Origin: Paludibacter sp.
GTDB taxonomy: Bacteria > Bacteroidota > Bacteroidia > Bacteroidales > Paludibacteraceae
Length of the DNA: 64,000 nt
Assembly (NCBI GenBank): GCA_023666945.1
Contig: JAMPAY010000001.1
Coordinates: forward strand, 155,882 to 219,881
Direction: 5' to 3'
A program made the position numbers and the translations under genes. This document shows positions 28,310-37,883 of this stretch, in pieces; the stretch's first letter is position 1, and each line of letters starts with the position of its first letter. The notes beneath the pieces were generated by a model. The model did no database searches and was not told where the DNA came from. It worked only from the letters and a program-made list of their open reading frames with translations.

Positions 28310-29764
28310 ATGCAGATTTACAACACACTTACACGACAGAAAGAAGACTTTACCCCGCTTAACCCGCCGCACGTAGGACTTTATGTATGCGGGCCTACCG
28401 TCTATGGTGATGCACACCTCGGCCATGCACGTCCGGCTATAACATTTGACTTGCTCTATCGTTACCTGCAACACTTGGGCTATAAAGTTCGCTATGTACG
28501 CAATATCACCGATGTAGGACATCTTGAACACGATGCTGACGAAGGCGAAGACAAAATAGCCAAAAAAGCACGATTGGAACAACTTGAACCCATGGAAGTA
28601 GTGCAATACTTCACCAACCGTTACCACCACGATATGGAACTGCTTAATGTTCTGCCCCCCTCTATAGAACCACACGCTTCCGGACACATCATTGAACAGA
28701 TAGCATTTGTACAGAAAATTCTCGATGCCGGATATGCCTACATTTCAGAAGGAAGTGTTTATTTCGATGTTGAGAAATACAACAAAGATTTCAACTACGG
28801 CAAACTCTCAGGGCGCAACATTGAAGAACTCTACGAAAACACGCGTGAGTTAGACGGACAATCCGAGAAACGCCGTTCGTTCGACTTTGCCTTATGGAAA
28901 AAAGCCGCCCCCGAACACATTATGCATTGGCCCTCTCCTTGGTCTGAAGGATTTCCCGGATGGCACTTGGAATGTTCGGTTATGGGAACCAAATACTTGG
29001 GCGAAGAATTCGATATTCATGGAGGCGGTATGGACCTTATGTTCCCTCACCACGAATGCGAGATTGCTCAATCGTGTGCTGCCTTAGGGCATGATACCGT
29101 GCACTATTGGATGCACAACAACATGATTACCATAGCAGGCAAGAAAATGGGAAAATCCTACGGGAACTTTATTACGTTACAGCAGTTCTTTACTGGAGAA
29201 CATCCTTTGCTGACAAAGCCATTTTCCCCCATGACTATACGGCTATTCATACTCATGGCGCACTATCGCTCGACAGTGGATTTCTCCAGCGAAGCACTCG
29301 AAGCAGCAGAAAAAGGACTCACACGACTAACGGAAGCATGGCAACGACTGCACAAACTGCAACCCGCTGCTACGACAACCGTTGAAATTGCAGGCCTCAG
29401 ACAACGCTGCGAAGATGCCATGGCCGATGATCTTAACTCCCCTATGGTAATATCGTGCCTTTTCGATTCGGCACGCGCCATCAATACCGTCTTCGACGGG
29501 AAAGGGACTATCAATGAAACCGACTTGGAAGAACTCCGCAGCGTTTGGCAACTATTCGTTGAAGATATTCTCGGCTTACGTCTCTCTGAAGATGCCTCAC
29601 AATCTAACGATGCTTATAAAAAGGCCATAGACTTATTGCTCACACTGCGCCTTGAAGCCAAAAAAAATAAAGATTGGGAAACTTCCGATAAAATCAGGAA
29701 CGAATTATCTTCACTTGGTTTCAATATAAAAGACACAAAAGACGGATTCGAATGGTCTTTATAG
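28310..29764 (+). CDS. cysS: cysteinyl-tRNA synthetase
   Basis: A 484-residue class I synthetase that charges tRNA-Cys. [18 protein letters not shown] near 25-42 holds the zinc-binding Cys and the HIGH motif (HLGH). A WHLECSVM segment and HHECE supply the other zinc ligands. The KMSKS motif appears as KKMGKSYGN, with Gly for the first Ser. The DALR-type C-terminal domain ends [17 protein letters not shown]. Length is normal. It ends the nagB-djlA-cysS unit. Confidence 0.96.
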   Translation: MQIYNTLTRQKEDFTPLNPPHVGLYVCGPTVYGDAHLGHARPAITFDLLYRYLQHLGYKVRYVRNITDVGHLEHDADEGEDKIAKKARLEQLEPMEVVQYFTNRYHHDMELLNVLPPSIEPHASGHIIEQIAFVQKILDAGYAYISEGSVYFDVEKYNKDFNYGKLSGRNIEELYENTRELDGQSEKRRSFDFALWKKAAPEHIMHWPSPWSEGFPGWHLECSVMGTKYLGEEFDIHGGGMDLMFPHHECEIAQSCAALGHDTVHYWMHNNMITIAGKKMGKSYGNFITLQQFFTGEHPLLTKPFSPMTIRLFILMAHYRSTVDFSSEALEAAEKGLTRLTEAWQRLHKLQPAATTTVEIAGLRQRCEDAMADDLNSPMVISCLFDSARAINTVFDGKGTINETDLEELRSVWQLFVEDILGLRLSEDASQSNDAYKKAIDLLLTLRLEAKKNKDWETSDKIRNELSSLGFNIKDTKDGFEWSL

Positions 29765-29793
29765 AAACTTTGCAAGAAAAAATATCTAAAGAT

Positions 29794-29824
29794 TTGAACA
29801 ATTCAGAAAATTGTTGTACCTTTG
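29794..29824 (+). promoter_or_regulatory. promoter of tRNA-Pro (GGG)
   Basis: TTG (29794-29796), a 20-bp spacer and TACCTTTG (29817-29824). Confidence 0.6.
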
Positions 29825-29887
29825 CACCCGCTTACGAATTAAGAATGCTTTTATTTTTATGCGCATGATTGTTTCGGGTAGCGGAAA

Positions 29888-29961
29888 CGGGATGTAGCTC
29901 AGCCCGGTAGAGTACGCGTCTGGGGGGCGTGTGGTCGCAGGTTCAAATCCTGTCATCCCGA
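29888..29961 (+). tRNA. tRNA-Pro (GGG)
   Basis: A complete 74-nt cloverleaf: acceptor CGGGATG/CATCCCG, D-stem GCTC/GAGT, anticodon stem CGCGT/GCGTG with loop CTGGGGG (anticodon GGG), and T-arm GCAGG-TTCAAAT-CCTGT. The C1-G72 pair and discriminator A fit proline. This is the second proline tRNA of the window. Confidence 0.95.
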
Positions 29962-29964
29962 CAG

Positions 29965-30010
29965 AACAAAAAGAGAGTATCGTTCGTATGAACGATACTC
30001 TCTTTTTGTT
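29965..30010. terminator. bidirectional terminator after tRNA-Pro (GGG)
   Basis: A perfect 20-bp stem (29965-29984 with 29991-30010) closes a 6-nt loop. A-run and T-run flanks allow termination on both strands. Confidence 0.9.
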
Positions 30011-30024
30011 TATTCAATTATACT

Positions 30025-30438
30025 CTATCGATTACGACGTTCGCTCACAATCAGCAGAGCCTCTTCTCGTAAATCCAAGGGCAATAGTATATTGCGTGCT
30101 TGCAAACTACGCAACCAACCTGCTACATCACGCTCCTGCAAAGTATAGAATACATCACGCAATGCTTGCAACTGTTCTTCCGTGTAATCATCAGGCGACA
30201 TACCTGCCAACACATCCAACTCTTCATCATCATAATACACAACTTCCATCCTACTATTAAGCAACGTATCACGTTCGCAGACGGCATGTTGTCCACAACA
30301 CTCTCCATCGGACGTTGTCAGTTGTTGCGTATGCTCTTCTTTCAACTCGTGCTTGACATTGCGTTGACGTTCCCTCCATTCGAAAGCAACCAATATAAAC
30401 AGCCCTAAAGCCACAAATATACCTAAAATCCACCACAT
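30025..30438 (-). CDS. conserved-looking hypothetical protein with one membrane anchor
   Basis: A 137-residue protein. Residues 1-19 (MWWILGIFVALGLFILVAF) form one membrane segment, followed by a basic/acidic linker, a Cys-rich patch GECCGQHAVC near 46-55 and a helical C-terminal half (TEEQLQALRDVFYTLQERDVAGWLRSLQ). I recall similar small proteins with this Cys patch in other Bacteroidales, but no function is known. It begins 3 bp after the parE stop and so is very likely co-transcribed with parE. The three cysteines could bind a metal; this is inference. Confidence 0.7.
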   Translation of the reverse strand: MWWILGIFVALGLFILVAFEWRERQRNVKHELKEEHTQQLTTSDGECCGQHAVCERDTLLNSRMEVVYYDDEELDVLAGMSPDDYTEEQLQALRDVFYTLQERDVAGWLRSLQARNILLPLDLREEALLIVSERRNR

Positions 30439-30441
30439 ATA

Positions 30442-32349
30442 TTAATCGACTACATCTTCTTCTACTACAAGGTTCTCTATAATAAAATTCTGGCGTTCTG
30501 CCGTATTCTTACCCATATAGAACTCCATAAGATCGGCCACAGCATCTTCTTTGCGGAGTGTTACTTGGTCAAGACGTATATTCTTACCAATAAAACCTTT
30601 GAACTCATCGGGAGAGATTTCACCCAAACCTTTGAAACGCGTAATTTCCGGATTCGGTTTTAAGTCCTCTATGGCTTGCAGTCGTTCTTCTTCGGTATAG
30701 CAATAGCGTATTTCTTTCTTATTTTTCACCCGAAACAAAGGTGTCTGTAATATATAAACATGCCCCTTCTTCACTAAATCGGGGAAGAACTGCAAAAAGA
30801 AAGTAAGCATCAACAAACGAATATGCATACCATCGACATCCGCATCCGTAGCAATAATTACCTTGTTGTAACGCAAATTATCCAACCCGTCTTCTATGTT
30901 CAAAGCCGATTGCAGACAGAAAAATTCTTCGTTCTCATAGACAACTTCTTTCGTCAGTCCGTAACTATTCTTCGGTTTTCCACGCAAGGAGAAGACAGCC
31001 TGCGTATTAACATCACGCGATTTCGTAATAGACCCCGATGCCGATAATCCCTCCGTAATAAAGATAGAACTCAAATCGCGCAAATCTTCATCAGAACCCT
31101 TGCTCTGACGTACCGGCTTGGAATCATTAAGGTGCACCCTGCAATCGCGCAATTTCGGATTATTCAAGTTATTTTTCTTGGCACGTTCTCGAGCAATTTT
31201 AGTAACACCCAGTATTGCTTTACGCTCTCTCTCCGAATCCTGAATCTTCTGCAGCATAACTTCCGTTACTGCCGGATGTTTATGCAAGAAGTTATCCAAC
31301 TCTCTTTTTACGAAGTCGTTCACAAACTTATTAACGGAGATACTTCCTTCTTTAGGAGATATGTCGCGCGAACCAAGTTTTGTCTTTGTCTGGCTTTCAA
31401 ACACCGGTTCTTCCACATTGATAGCAATTGCTCCTACGACACCATTACGCACATCCGCCAACTCCATATTTTTACCAAAGAACTCCTTAATTGTGCGCCC
31501 TATCGCCTCACGATAAGCCGCTTGATGAGTGCCTCCCTGAATGGTATGTTGTCCGTTCACAAAGGAATAGTACTCATCGTTGTTTTGCTGCGTATGTGTA
31601 AGAGCGATTTCTATATCCTCCCCCTTAATATGAATAATAGGATAGAGCGGATCAACGGTCATATTTTCAGAGAGCAGATCTAACAAACCGTTGCGCGAAA
31701 GAAAACGTTTTCCATTAAAGTTGAGTGTCAGCCCTGTATTGAGATACGCATAATTACGCATCATGGTTTCAATATAGTCTTCACGGAAATTATAGTTCTC
31801 GAAAATACCTCGCGACCCATCGGGTTCAAACTCGACCAAAGTTCCCCGTTGCGCTTTCTCCGTATCCGCAACAATCCCCGTATCCGCCACCAACTTTCCT
31901 TGTTTAAACTCCACTCTACGGGTCATACCATCTCGATAGGCCTGTGCGGCAAACTTCCACGATAGTGCATTCACTGCTTTCAAGCCCACACCATTTAACC
32001 CTACGGATTTTTTGAATGCCTTAGAATCGTATTTTGCGCCCGTATTAAGCAAAGAAACGACATCAACCAATACTTCCAACGGAATTCCGCGCCCATAATC
32101 TCGCACCGATACTTTCCCTTCCTCAACGCGCACATCAATAACCTTACCGGCATTCATGCGAAATTCATCAATCGAGTTATCGACCGTTTCTTTTATTAAT
32201 ACATATATTCCGTCGTCGGAATGTGCACCATCGCCCAACTTTCCGATATACATACCCGGACGCAAACGGATATGTTCGACATCATCCAAATGGCGCACAT
32301 TATCTTTGGTATATTCTACTGTTTCAGGAGTAAGCAATTCGTCGGTCAT
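30442..32349 (-). CDS. parE: DNA topoisomerase IV subunit B
   Basis: A 635-residue type IIA topoisomerase ATPase subunit. The GHKL ATP site includes [14 protein letters not shown] and the [10 protein letters not shown] and [14 protein letters not shown] loops. The Toprim domain has EGLSASGSI (the EGDSA position, altered to EGLSA) and [22 protein letters not shown] in place of EGDSA, the short length and the ending [12 protein letters not shown] fit the ParE-like second GyrB paralogue of Bacteroidetes rather than GyrB. It decatenates chromosomes with ParC, which is not in this window. A terminator separates it from the zinc-ribbon gene upstream. Confidence 0.88.
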   Translation of the reverse strand: MTDELLTPETVEYTKDNVRHLDDVEHIRLRPGMYIGKLGDGAHSDDGIYVLIKETVDNSIDEFRMNAGKVIDVRVEEGKVSVRDYGRGIPLEVLVDVVSLLNTGAKYDSKAFKKSVGLNGVGLKAVNALSWKFAAQAYRDGMTRRVEFKQGKLVADTGIVADTEKAQRGTLVEFEPDGSRGIFENYNFREDYIETMMRNYAYLNTGLTLNFNGKRFLSRNGLLDLLSENMTVDPLYPIIHIKGEDIEIALTHTQQNNDEYYSFVNGQHTIQGGTHQAAYREAIGRTIKEFFGKNMELADVRNGVVGAIAINVEEPVFESQTKTKLGSRDISPKEGSISVNKFVNDFVKRELDNFLHKHPAVTEVMLQKIQDSERERKAILGVTKIARERAKKNNLNNPKLRDCRVHLNDSKPVRQSKGSDEDLRDLSSIFITEGLSASGSITKSRDVNTQAVFSLRGKPKNSYGLTKEVVYENEEFFCLQSALNIEDGLDNLRYNKVIIATDADVDGMHIRLLMLTFFLQFFPDLVKKGHVYILQTPLFRVKNKKEIRYCYTEEERLQAIEDLKPNPEITRFKGLGEISPDEFKGFIGKNIRLDQVTLRKEDAVADLMEFYMGKNTAERQNFIIENLVVEEDVVD

Positions 32350-32403
32350 GGCTACAGAAATTTATTCTGTGCAAAGTTAGTAAAAAACTTGCAACCGACA
32401 AAC

Positions 32404-32446
32404 AAAAAAAAGCAACCGACATAACGCGAAGTCATGCCGATTGCTT
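32404..32446 (-). terminator. terminator between the zinc-ribbon gene and parE
   Basis: On the minus strand a 16-bp stem with three wobble pairs (32446-32431 with 32425-32410) and a 5-nt loop is followed by a run of T. Confidence 0.85.
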
Positions 32447-32465
32447 AGCATCATACAGAACAGAT

Positions 32466-33236
32466 TTATTCTTGATCTTCGTTTCGAACATCGTTTGCCA
32501 TATCGGGGTCGATAAGGATACGACCGCAATACTCGCAAACAATGACTTTCTTACGAAGGCGAATATCCAACTGACGTTGTGCAGGTATCTTATTATGGCA
32601 ACCACCGCAAGCATCACGTTCTACTGTAACCACAGCCAAGCCATTGCGAGCATTCTTACGAATACGTTTGAAAGCAGCCAATAACCGTTCGTCCGTCATT
32701 TGTTTTTCCAATTTCTGAGAACGAAGAATCAACATTTCCGTCTGTTCTCTTGTCTCATTAAGAATACCATTCAGTTCTGCTTTTTTCTCATTAAGGTCAA
32801 CCGTACGTTCCTCTATCTCAGTAATCGTCTTTTGTTTGTCTTCTTTACGAGCCTCCAATGCATTGTTAAAATCGCGAATCTTCTTCTGGCATAACTCGAT
32901 CTCCAATGTTTGGAACTCAATTTCCTTTGTCAGATTGTCATATTCACGATTATTACGCACATTGTCTTGCTGCTCTTTGTAGCGTGCTACTGCCGCATTC
33001 GCATTTTCTGCCTGTACACGTTTCTCGCTGATCTGCGTTTCCAAATCTTTAATTTCGTTCTCAATATTGACGAGACGGGTCTTCAAACCTTCCACTTCAT
33101 CGCCCATATCTTTCACTTCACCGGGTAGTTCGCCCAGCAGAACACGCAGTTCGTCAATTTTAGAATCAACCTGCTGCAACTCAAACAAAAGTTGCAATTT
33201 CTGTTCAACGGTGATTTCTGTTTCTTGTGTTGCCAT
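32466..33236 (-). CDS. coiled-coil protein with C4 zinc ribbon (CdsZ-like)
   Basis: A 256-residue protein. About 180 residues of heptad-rich coiled coil (for example LVNIENEIKDLETQISEKRVQAENA) lead to a C-terminal zinc ribbon with CGGCHNKIP and CEYCGRIL, four Cys in two CxxC pairs. This is the C4-type zinc ribbon family that includes CdsZ and the Helicobacter HP0958 protein, which bind RNA or export substrates in those species. The role in Bacteroidetes is unknown. It lies directly downstream of the Nif3-like gene, a pairing common in this phylum and many others. Confidence 0.9.
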   Translation of the reverse strand: MATQETEITVEQKLQLLFELQQVDSKIDELRVLLGELPGEVKDMGDEVEGLKTRLVNIENEIKDLETQISEKRVQAENANAAVARYKEQQDNVRNNREYDNLTKEIEFQTLEIELCQKKIRDFNNALEARKEDKQKTITEIEERTVDLNEKKAELNGILNETREQTEMLILRSQKLEKQMTDERLLAAFKRIRKNARNGLAVVTVERDACGGCHNKIPAQRQLDIRLRKKVIVCEYCGRILIDPDMANDVRNEDQE

Positions 33237-33283
33237 AATCGTATGTTAGTTTATTTAATAATTATATTCTTGGTTGTTTTGTA

Positions 33284-34060
33284 TTAATAAACAAGTATCG
33301 GACTTCTATCTGCGTCCGCATAAGCGATACGCAAACCGACAGTTGTCGCAGATAACAAGTCACGAAAAATCTCTTTTGTAAACTGCTCACTCTCAAAATG
33401 CCCTATATCCACAATAGCAATACGTTCATCGGCTTGCTGAAACTCGTGATACTTAAAATCAGCGCTCAAATACACATCAGCCTTAGCAGCCACTGCATCG
33501 GGCAAAAACTCACTTCCTGCGCCTCCACAAAATGCTATACGTTGTACCGCTTGCTTAGGTGAAACCGTATAACGCACCATAGAAGCAGAAAACGTTTGTT
33601 TCACCAACGCAAGAAAAGCCTCAAAATCCATTGCTTCCGGCAAATCGCCCACAACTCCAAATCCCACTTCGATGCCCGTTGGGACAAGCACAACATAGTC
33701 TCGAATGTCCAACTTTTCTGCCATACGCCCACTTACCCCATGTAACCAACTATCCATAGAGGTATGTGCCGAATAGATGGCAATTCCATTTCTAACCGCA
33801 CTTATCACACAACGTTCCTGTGATGTATTTCCTTGCAAAGTCTTTAAGCCATGAAAAAACAACGGATGATGCGACACTATCATATCGTATCCTTCTCTCT
33901 CCGCCTCTTGCAGTACTGCCTCCGTAACGTCCGTACACAACAAAACAGAGGAGACTTCCGCTTCTCTATTACCAACCTGCAGCCCCGAATTGTCCCATTC
34001 CTGCTGAATTGACAGCGGTGCTACAGATTCTATGATATCAATAATCTCTTGAACTTTCAA
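33284..34060 (-). CDS. Nif3-like dinuclear metal-centre protein
   Basis: A 258-residue YbgI/Nif3 family protein. It has the conserved N-terminal EWDNSGLQVG, the metal-binding VSHHPLFF, the YSAHTSMD segment and the late DIGHFESEQF, which together hold the two-metal site of the hexamer. It is the short form, without the PII-like insert of B. subtilis YqfO. The start must be TTG at 34058-34060, because no ATG precedes the conserved N-terminus before an in-frame stop. The family's biochemical role is unsettled; GTP cyclohydrolase type 1-like annotations are common but poorly supported. Confidence 0.9.
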   Translation of the reverse strand: MKVQEIIDIIESVAPLSIQQEWDNSGLQVGNREAEVSSVLLCTDVTEAVLQEAEREGYDMIVSHHPLFFHGLKTLQGNTSQERCVISAVRNGIAIYSAHTSMDSWLHGVSGRMAEKLDIRDYVVLVPTGIEVGFGVVGDLPEAMDFEAFLALVKQTFSASMVRYTVSPKQAVQRIAFCGGAGSEFLPDAVAAKADVYLSADFKYHEFQQADERIAIVDIGHFESEQFTKEIFRDLLSATTVGLRIAYADADRSPILVY

Positions 34061-34155
34061 AAGGGTATCCTTTTTTGGTTCCTATATTGTGTTTTGCGTA
34101 GTAACGAACACAATCAGAGGCGTTTTTTAATGCCTCCGTACACAAATTCAACGAT

Positions 34156-34584
34156 TTAGGCTTCTACCGATGCCTGCTCCACATCTTCCTCAACCTCCGA
34201 AAAATCGGTTATCCCCGCTTCTATGAGGATATTATACCATTGTACCAATTTACGAATATCCGAAGGATATACACGGTCACGGTCAAAATCGGGCAAAACT
34301 TCTGCAAAGAAAGCCCGCAAAGTATCATTATCCGCTTTTTTCACTTCCAATTTGCAGACTTCGCCACCTTCTTTCGTTTTCAGACTTTCCAACACCTGAC
34401 GCAGAGGCACATCTTCGCCTGTAGTAAACATTGAGATATCCGCCAAACTGACAATTTTATCGCGAGCATAGGTAGGCATACGCTTTCCATCGAGCAACGA
34501 TTCGATTATCAACATATTATTACCTCTGTTCACCAATTTGAACAAACCTGGCTTTCCTGTTATAGCGAGAATATTCTTAAGCAT
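34156..34584 (-). CDS. DUF5606 domain protein
   Basis: A 142-residue protein beginning MLKNILAITGKPGLFKLVNRGNNM and continuing with LDGKRMPTYARDKIVSLADISMFT and RVYPSDIRKLVQWYNILIEAGITDF. This is the DUF5606 family, nearly restricted to Bacteroidetes. The N-terminal half looks like a small beta-barrel, and the C-terminal half is helical with an acidic end. No function is established. It is upstream of the Nif3-like gene on the same strand, with a 95-bp gap. The repeat element R3 lies in the divergent region behind it. Confidence 0.88.
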   Translation of the reverse strand: MLKNILAITGKPGLFKLVNRGNNMLIIESLLDGKRMPTYARDKIVSLADISMFTTGEDVPLRQVLESLKTKEGGEVCKLEVKKADNDTLRAFFAEVLPDFDRDRVYPSDIRKLVQWYNILIEAGITDFSEVEEDVEQASVEA

Positions 34585-34720
34585 AATTTTACAAGTTAAT
34601 CAATCTGGCTGCAAAGATAATTCATTTTTTTATCTTATGCAAATTCAGTTCGTGCACACATCATCTAAAATATCATTGAACAATGCGAAAGTATTTTACG
34701 AATTCGAACCGATAATCGGT

Positions 34721-34774
34721 TTTGACATATTGACAATAGTATAAGGTCTCATTGATGTCTCGTAACAGTCTTGT
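34721..34774 (+). repeat. dispersed 54-bp intergenic element, copy R3
   Basis: It begins TTTGACATATTGA, has ATAAG in the middle and ends in GTCTCAT (34746-34752), GTCTCGT (34757-34763) and GTCTTGT (34768-34774), exactly 11 bp apart. It is 46/54 identical without gaps to R1 (16375-16428, opposite strand); flanks do not match. It ends 112 bp before the Yip1 -7 box and points toward it. A 15-bp palindrome abuts its left end. Confidence 0.8.
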
Positions 34775-34886
34775 TACCAACCGTCATATTCAAATAAACA
34801 CAAGTTGAAACCAAACAACACAACGCAAAAAGAAACGAATGGTCATATGAACGATCGGTAAAGTTATGTATTTCACTTTTTTGTTG

Positions 34887-34894
34887 TATCTTTG
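34887..34894 (+). promoter_or_regulatory. -7 box of the Yip1/smpB/gpmI promoter
   Basis: TATCTTTG 30 bp before the chosen ATG at 34925. Confidence 0.5.
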
Positions 34895-34924
34895 CAGTCT
34901 AAAAACAATGCAGTTTTTCCACAA

Positions 34925-35491
34925 ATGAGCATCCGCAATATCATAATAAGACTTTGGCGAATAATGTGCTACCCTTCTAAAGAATGGAGACGCATTGCAT
35001 CTGAGCAGCCATTGATTAAAACGACCACATTCCATTACATCGTTCCACTCATTATTGTCTGCATGGCAGCCGCTTTCATATGCAGTCTTCTTTACGAACA
35101 TCAGCCCTACCCTGCTGAAATAGCAACCGCACACCTATTAATTGTCGGTATTTCATTATTTGGGACCTACCTGCTCTGTATCAGCGGAGGAACATGGTTA
35201 CTCTGCAAAACCGGCATACCCGAACAGCAGATTGAGCAATTGCACAATTTAGAGGCATACGCCATGAGTAACACATTCATAACCACGCTACTCACAACAA
35301 TCATACCACAAGCCGAATATCTGCAAATGCTGCATATCTATACTGCCTACATACTCTACGAAGGATATCCACTGTTAATTCCAGACTATAAGGAGCAACA
35401 TATAAGTACAGTTACCATACTCACTTTACTTTTGTCAGGATTGCCACTACTAATACGTTTGGCATTAAAATTGCTACTACCTAACCTATAG
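34925..35491 (+). CDS. Yip1-domain membrane protein
   Basis: A 188-residue protein with about five membrane helices. The N-terminal amphipathic part [20 protein letters not shown] is the 'RLWRIMxxPxxEW' entry of bacterial Yip1-family proteins. The ATG at 34925 was chosen because the earlier start at 34892 lies in the -7 box. The family's bacterial role is unknown. It is followed by smpB 5 bp later and then gpmI, so it heads a likely operon. Confidence 0.8.
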   Translation: MSIRNIIIRLWRIMCYPSKEWRRIASEQPLIKTTTFHYIVPLIIVCMAAAFICSLLYEHQPYPAEIATAHLLIVGISLFGTYLLCISGGTWLLCKTGIPEQQIEQLHNLEAYAMSNTFITTLLTTIIPQAEYLQMLHIYTAYILYEGYPLLIPDYKEQHISTVTILTLLLSGLPLLIRLALKLLLPNL

Positions 35492-35496
35492 ACACC

Positions 35497-35955
35497 ATGC
35501 GACAAAAATCAAACATCAACATACGAAACAAACGCGCCACTTTTGACTACGAAATACTGGATCGTTACACTGCCGGCATACAGTTGTTCGGTACAGAAAT
35601 AAAATCCATTCGTGAAAGTCGAGCCAGTCTGAGCGACACCTACTGCATATTTCTGCATAACGAACTATGGGTAAAGAATATGCACATAGCCGAATATGCG
35701 CTGGGTACGTACAACAATCACGTACCACGTCGTGACCGCAAACTTCTACTCACACACAAAGAATTAAGTAAACTTCAACGGCAAACCAAAGAATCGGGCA
35801 AAACCATTGTGCCGCTACAACTTTTTATAAACGACAAAGGATTTGCCAAATTGGAAATTGCTCTATGCCAAGGTAAACACAGTTACGACAAACGGCAAAC
35901 ACTCAAAGAAAAAGAAGACAAACGCATTATTGACAGAGCATTCAAAAATAAATAA
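35497..35955 (+). CDS. smpB: SsrA-binding protein
   Basis: A 152-residue SmpB. It binds tmRNA and delivers it to stalled ribosomes for trans-translation. The core [30 protein letters not shown] near 10-39 and GLAK-like [23 protein letters not shown] at 127-148 are typical, including the basic C-terminal tail that folds into the mRNA channel. The tmRNA gene is not in the window. It sits between the Yip1 gene and gpmI with short gaps. Confidence 0.96.
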   Translation: MRQKSNINIRNKRATFDYEILDRYTAGIQLFGTEIKSIRESRASLSDTYCIFLHNELWVKNMHIAEYALGTYNNHVPRRDRKLLLTHKELSKLQRQTKESGKTIVPLQLFINDKGFAKLEIALCQGKHSYDKRQTLKEKEDKRIIDRAFKNK

Positions 35956-35972
35956 CATAACACACAAAGGAT

Positions 35973-37496
35973 ATGAAAAAAGCATTATTGATGATTCTTG
36001 ACGGCTGGGGAATCGGAGCAAAAACAACAGCCAACGCTATCTACAGCACCCCTACCCCCAATTGGGACAACCTGCTTGCCACCTACCCACACTCGCAATT
36101 ACAGGCTTCAGGAGAAAACGTAGGATTGCCGGACGGACAAATGGGAAATTCAGAAGTCGGGCATCTCAACATCGGAGCCGGACGTGTTGTATACCAAGAT
36201 CTCGTTAAGATAAATCGCGCATGTAAAGACAATAGCATTCTGCAAAACCCTGAAATTGTATCTGCTTTCTCATACGCCAAACAGAACGGTAAACAAATAC
36301 ATTTCATGGGACTTACCTCTGATGGTGGTGTACATAGCAGCCTTGAACATCTGTTCAAATTATGCGAAATAGCCAAAGTATACGGTTTGGAGAAAGTGTA
36401 TATTCATTGCTTCATGGACGGGCGTGACACCGACCCGAAGAGCGGTATAGGCTTTATAGAAGCCCTGCAAAAACATTGCGCCACAACGGCAGGCAAAATC
36501 GCCTCGATTTGCGGGCGTTATTATGCAATGGATCGTGACAAACGTTGGGAGCGTGTCAAACTTGCCTACGACCTCATGGTTAATGGCATCGGAACCCCCT
36601 CTACCGACTTGCTTCAATCGATGCAAGACTCCTATAACGATGGAATTACCGACGAGTTCATCAAGCCCATACTTGCTGTCAATGCCGACGGAACACCCGT
36701 AGCCACAATACAAGACGGAGATGCAGTTATTTTCTTCAACTACCGCAACGACCGTGCAAAAGAAATAACCATCGCACTCACACAGCAAGACCTTACGGAG
36801 CAAGGCATGCATATTATTCCTAACCTGCAATACTACTGCATGACCCCCTACGACTCCAGTTTTCAAGGCGTACACATTCTTTTCCCTAAAGAGAACGTAC
36901 TCAACACTATGGGGGAAATAGTTTCGAAAGCCGGGCTCAAACAATTGCGTATTGCAGAAACCGAGAAGTTTGCACACGTTACTTTCTTCTTCTCCGGCGG
37001 ACGCGAATCGGAATTCGAAGGCGAAGAGCGTATACTTATCCCCTCTCCGAAAGTTGCCACCTATGACTTACAGCCCGAAATGTCTGCGCCCGAAGTAACC
37101 GAAGCGTTAGTAAAAGCACTCGATACGCAGAAATACGACTATATCACCCTAAACTTTGCCAACGGAGATATGGTTGGACATACCGGCGTATATGCCGCTA
37201 TTCAGAAAGCAGTTACCACTATTGATACATGCGTACAGACTGTTATTGATGCCGCACTACGCAACGGCTACGAGACCATCATCATTGCCGACCACGGTAA
37301 TGCCGACAATGCCGTTAACAGCGACGGAACACCGAATACGGCCCACTCGCTCAATCCGGTGCCGTTTGTATATGTCAGCGAAAATAGAGATGCCCATTTG
37401 GAAGACGGTATCCTTGCCGATGTCGCTCCTTCGCTCTGCCATATTCTCGGCATAGAACAACCCGAAGAAATGACCGGGCATAATTTGATACATTAA
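35973..37496 (+). CDS. gpmI: 2,3-bisphosphoglycerate-independent phosphoglycerate mutase
   Basis: A 507-residue alkaline-phosphatase-superfamily enzyme interconverting 3- and 2-phosphoglycerate. It shows the N-terminal metal site [10 protein letters not shown], the phosphoserine loop in [33 protein letters not shown] and the C-terminal [16 protein letters not shown] metal ligands. Length is normal for the Mn-dependent form. It is 17 bp after smpB and 12 bp before the VanZ gene. Confidence 0.97.
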   Translation: MKKALLMILDGWGIGAKTTANAIYSTPTPNWDNLLATYPHSQLQASGENVGLPDGQMGNSEVGHLNIGAGRVVYQDLVKINRACKDNSILQNPEIVSAFSYAKQNGKQIHFMGLTSDGGVHSSLEHLFKLCEIAKVYGLEKVYIHCFMDGRDTDPKSGIGFIEALQKHCATTAGKIASICGRYYAMDRDKRWERVKLAYDLMVNGIGTPSTDLLQSMQDSYNDGITDEFIKPILAVNADGTPVATIQDGDAVIFFNYRNDRAKEITIALTQQDLTEQGMHIIPNLQYYCMTPYDSSFQGVHILFPKENVLNTMGEIVSKAGLKQLRIAETEKFAHVTFFFSGGRESEFEGEERILIPSPKVATYDLQPEMSAPEVTEALVKALDTQKYDYITLNFANGDMVGHTGVYAAIQKAVTTIDTCVQTVIDAALRNGYETIIIADHGNADNAVNSDGTPNTAHSLNPVPFVYVSENRDAHLEDGILADVAPSLCHILGIEQPEEMTGHNLIH

Positions 37497-37508
37497 AATC
37501 CATTCGTC

Positions 37509-37883
37509 TTGAAACGACTCAAGACATATCTTCCGACGGTTCTCGTAGCAGGAGCAATACTTTACCTATCCCTACTGCGAGAACCTCATTTTCTATTGCC
37601 ACAGCCCAATATTCCACATCTTGACAAGGTGGTGCATTTCGGCATGTATCTTGTGCTTGCCGCCTGTTTGACGCAAGCACTCGTTCGGACTAAGCATCAA
37701 GGTATTACGTTGTACGTTACCGCTTTGCTTTCTCCTATTATATACGGAGGTATGATCGAACTTTTGCAAGAATATTACTTTCCACCACGTACAGGCGATT
37801 GGTGGGATTGGCTTGCAGATATTATCGGAGTATTTATCGGAGTAATCCTAACATTGCGCGTATGTCGAAAGAAGAGTTGTTAA
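37509..37883 (+). CDS. VanZ-like family membrane protein
   Basis: A 124-residue protein with three or four membrane helices. YLSLLREPHFLLPQPNIPHLDKVVHFGMYLVLA is the VanZ signature with the conserved DKxxHFxxY. The later EYYFPPRTGDWWDWLADIIGVFIG segment holds the family's second motif. The frame has no ATG before the conserved part, so TTG at 37509, 12 bp after gpmI, is taken as the start. The family includes the teicoplanin-resistance accessory VanZ, but most members are uncharacterised. It overlaps dprA by 22 bp. Confidence 0.82.
   Translation: MKRLKTYLPTVLVAGAILYLSLLREPHFLLPQPNIPHLDKVVHFGMYLVLAACLTQALVRTKHQGITLYVTALLSPIIYGGMIELLQEYYFPPRTGDWWDWLADIIGVFIGVILTLRVCRKKSC

Larger units (their letters stand above)
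34585..34924. other. 340-bp divergent intergenic region
   Basis: Spacer between the DUF5606 gene and the Yip1 gene. It contains an AACCGAT-A-ATCGGTT palindrome (34707-34721), repeat element R3 directly after it (34721-34774) and the -7 box TATCTTTG of the Yip1 gene (34887-34894). No gene is seen. Confidence 0.7.

Noticed and set aside
31036..31110. Possible loss of function in ParE because EGDSA reads EGLSA
   Set aside because: The altered form occurs in the second GyrB-like paralogue of this phylum as I recall it, and all other motifs are intact; not treated as a defect.
32404..32446. Small RNA between the zinc-ribbon gene and parE
   Set aside because: The structure is a standard terminator with a T-run on the minus strand directly after the zinc-ribbon gene.
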